From assembly GCF_007751715.1 (NCBI RefSeq), contig NZ_CP036292.1, positions 930,001 to 994,000 of the forward strand: 64,000 nucleotides of DNA, in the 5' to 3' direction. Below are positions 63,451 through 64,000 of the stretch, piece after piece (within the stretch, counting starts at the first letter, position 1; the number at the start of each line of letters is the position of its first letter). Below the pieces are notes generated by a model. The model saw only the letters and a program-made list of their open reading frames with translations. It had not been told where the DNA came from and did no database searches. The position numbers and the translations under genes were made by a program. Origin of the DNA: Rosistilla oblonga (GTDB lineage Bacteria > Planctomycetota > Planctomycetia > Pirellulales > Pirellulaceae).

Positions 63451-64000
63451 TCAGTTTGTTTGCCATTCGATTCGGCGGACCTTGCCGCCGAGGCTCTTCT
63501 TCACCAAGGCGTTGCGAGCGGTTTGGTCGAGCTTGGGAGCGCCGCGGAGGTAGGTGTCCAGAATTCGCGGGACAATGATTTGCAACGCATGGGTGACGTC
63601 GGTGTCGGTCCGCATCAGCTTGCGGGAGCCGCCGGTGGGATCGGAAAAGCTGAAGTGATTGGCATCGTAGAACCACAGCAGATGTTTGTCCTTTGAAGGC
63701 ATCAGCTTAAAAAAGTCACGGTGCCCGTTCCCTTGAATGTCGCGTGTTCCGGAGATCCCGACAAACGGAACCTCGACTTCGGAAAAGCTGTTTCGGTCGA
63801 AGAAGTTTCCGTTGGAACTCTGCGGACTCATGGCGATCCCCAGTCCGATGCGAGGTTCGGAAAGGTCCTCGTCGATGCCAACCGGTTTGACTCCGCAGCT
63901 GACCATCGCGGTGTAGGCACCGTAAGAATGTCCTAGGATCGCGATCTTCGATAGGTCGATGCGATCTCGGATTCTGGCGTCCGAACTGTTGAGTCGCTCG
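63451..64000 (-). CDS. alpha/beta hydrolase, 3' part (5' end beyond the window)
   Basis: The frame is open to the window edge and covers about 182 C-terminal residues. The nucleophile elbow is [17 protein letters not shown], giving the catalytic Ser in GHSYG. Downstream are the acid region ([20 protein letters not shown]) and the catalytic His region ([16 protein letters not shown]). The pattern fits PAF-acetylhydrolase- or dienelactone-hydrolase-like esterases. The N-terminus, any signal peptide and the operon context are outside the window. Confidence 0.8.
   Translation of the reverse strand, partial: ERLNSSDARIRDRIDLSKIAILGHSYGAYTAMVSCGVKPVGIDEDLSEPRIGLGIAMSPQSSNGNFFDRNSFSEVEVPFVGISGTRDIQGNGHRDFFKLMPSKDKHLLWFYDANHFSFSDPTGGSRKLMRTDTDVTHALQIIVPRILDTYLRGAPKLDQTARNALVKKSLGGKVRRIEWQTN

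Overview
The window looks like chromosome from a planctomycete of the Pirellulaceae (Rhodopirellula/Rosistilla-like). The evidence is gene content. There is a double-length UvrA. Two secreted proteins carry an N-terminal LEPR-XLL-type motif. DUF1559 genes are present, one intact and one decayed. A very large PA14/multihaem cytochrome c protein is present, as is an exosortase with a fused EpsI-like domain. Shine-Dalgarno use is patchy, and several genes seem to start with GTG or TTG. No tRNA, rRNA, CRISPR array, prophage or integrative element was found.

Layout. 1-8.4 kb (minus strand): the 5' part of an LCAT-like lipoprotein gene, a small membrane protein and a 2459-residue tandem UvrA with a novel duplicated C-terminal extension. 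8.5-19.9 kb: PLP-dependent threonine dehydratase-like enzyme, a membrane-anchored hypothetical protein, a secreted parvulin isomerase, Mfd, a DUF3500 protein, a DUF1559 protein and glycyl-tRNA synthetase. 20-24.5 kb: a DUF389 membrane protein, then a REP/RAYT neighbourhood. Here a small HUH tyrosine transposase lies between clusters of a ~24-27 bp hairpin repeat, next to a vanadium-haloperoxidase-like protein with dockerin-type repeats. 24.5-28.4 kb: a three-gene minus-strand cluster of an ExeA-type ATPase, a ParA/CpsD-like P-loop protein with a degenerate Walker A, and a Pro/Gln-rich membrane protein. 28.8-38.3 kb: MetH, a giant surface protein (thioredoxin-like, cyclophilin, cohesin-like and cadherin-like domains) and an HU-family protein with a clear terminator. 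38.5-42.1 kb: FliM, ProA and a DUF1207 protein. 42.6-51.2 kb: an exopolysaccharide/exosortase locus with a Wzz-like chain-length protein and Wzy-like ligase/polymerase on plus, and a WecA-like transferase, exosortase and TPR protein on minus, with a secreted peroxiredoxin at the convergence point. 51.5-52.4 kb: a DUF1559 pseudogene. 52.4-57.2 kb: MtaB, ClpS, an M20 peptidase and SerS. 57.2-57.5 kb: a palindrome-rich repeat patch. 57.6-64 kb: a short RecQ-like helicase, the PA14/multihaem cytochrome protein and the 3' part of an alpha/beta hydrolase.

Three functional threads stand out. Repair genes (uvrA, mfd, recQ-like) are scattered through the window. Envelope and exopolysaccharide assembly occupies two separate clusters (24.5-28.4 and 42.6-51.2 kb) whose protein types match those of EPS/PEP-CTERM systems. 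Several secreted multi-domain proteins are typical of the group. The most system-like novelty is the RAYT with its own repeat family, whose copies show a covarying base pair in a short hairpin and assemble into 46-bp head-to-head palindromes.
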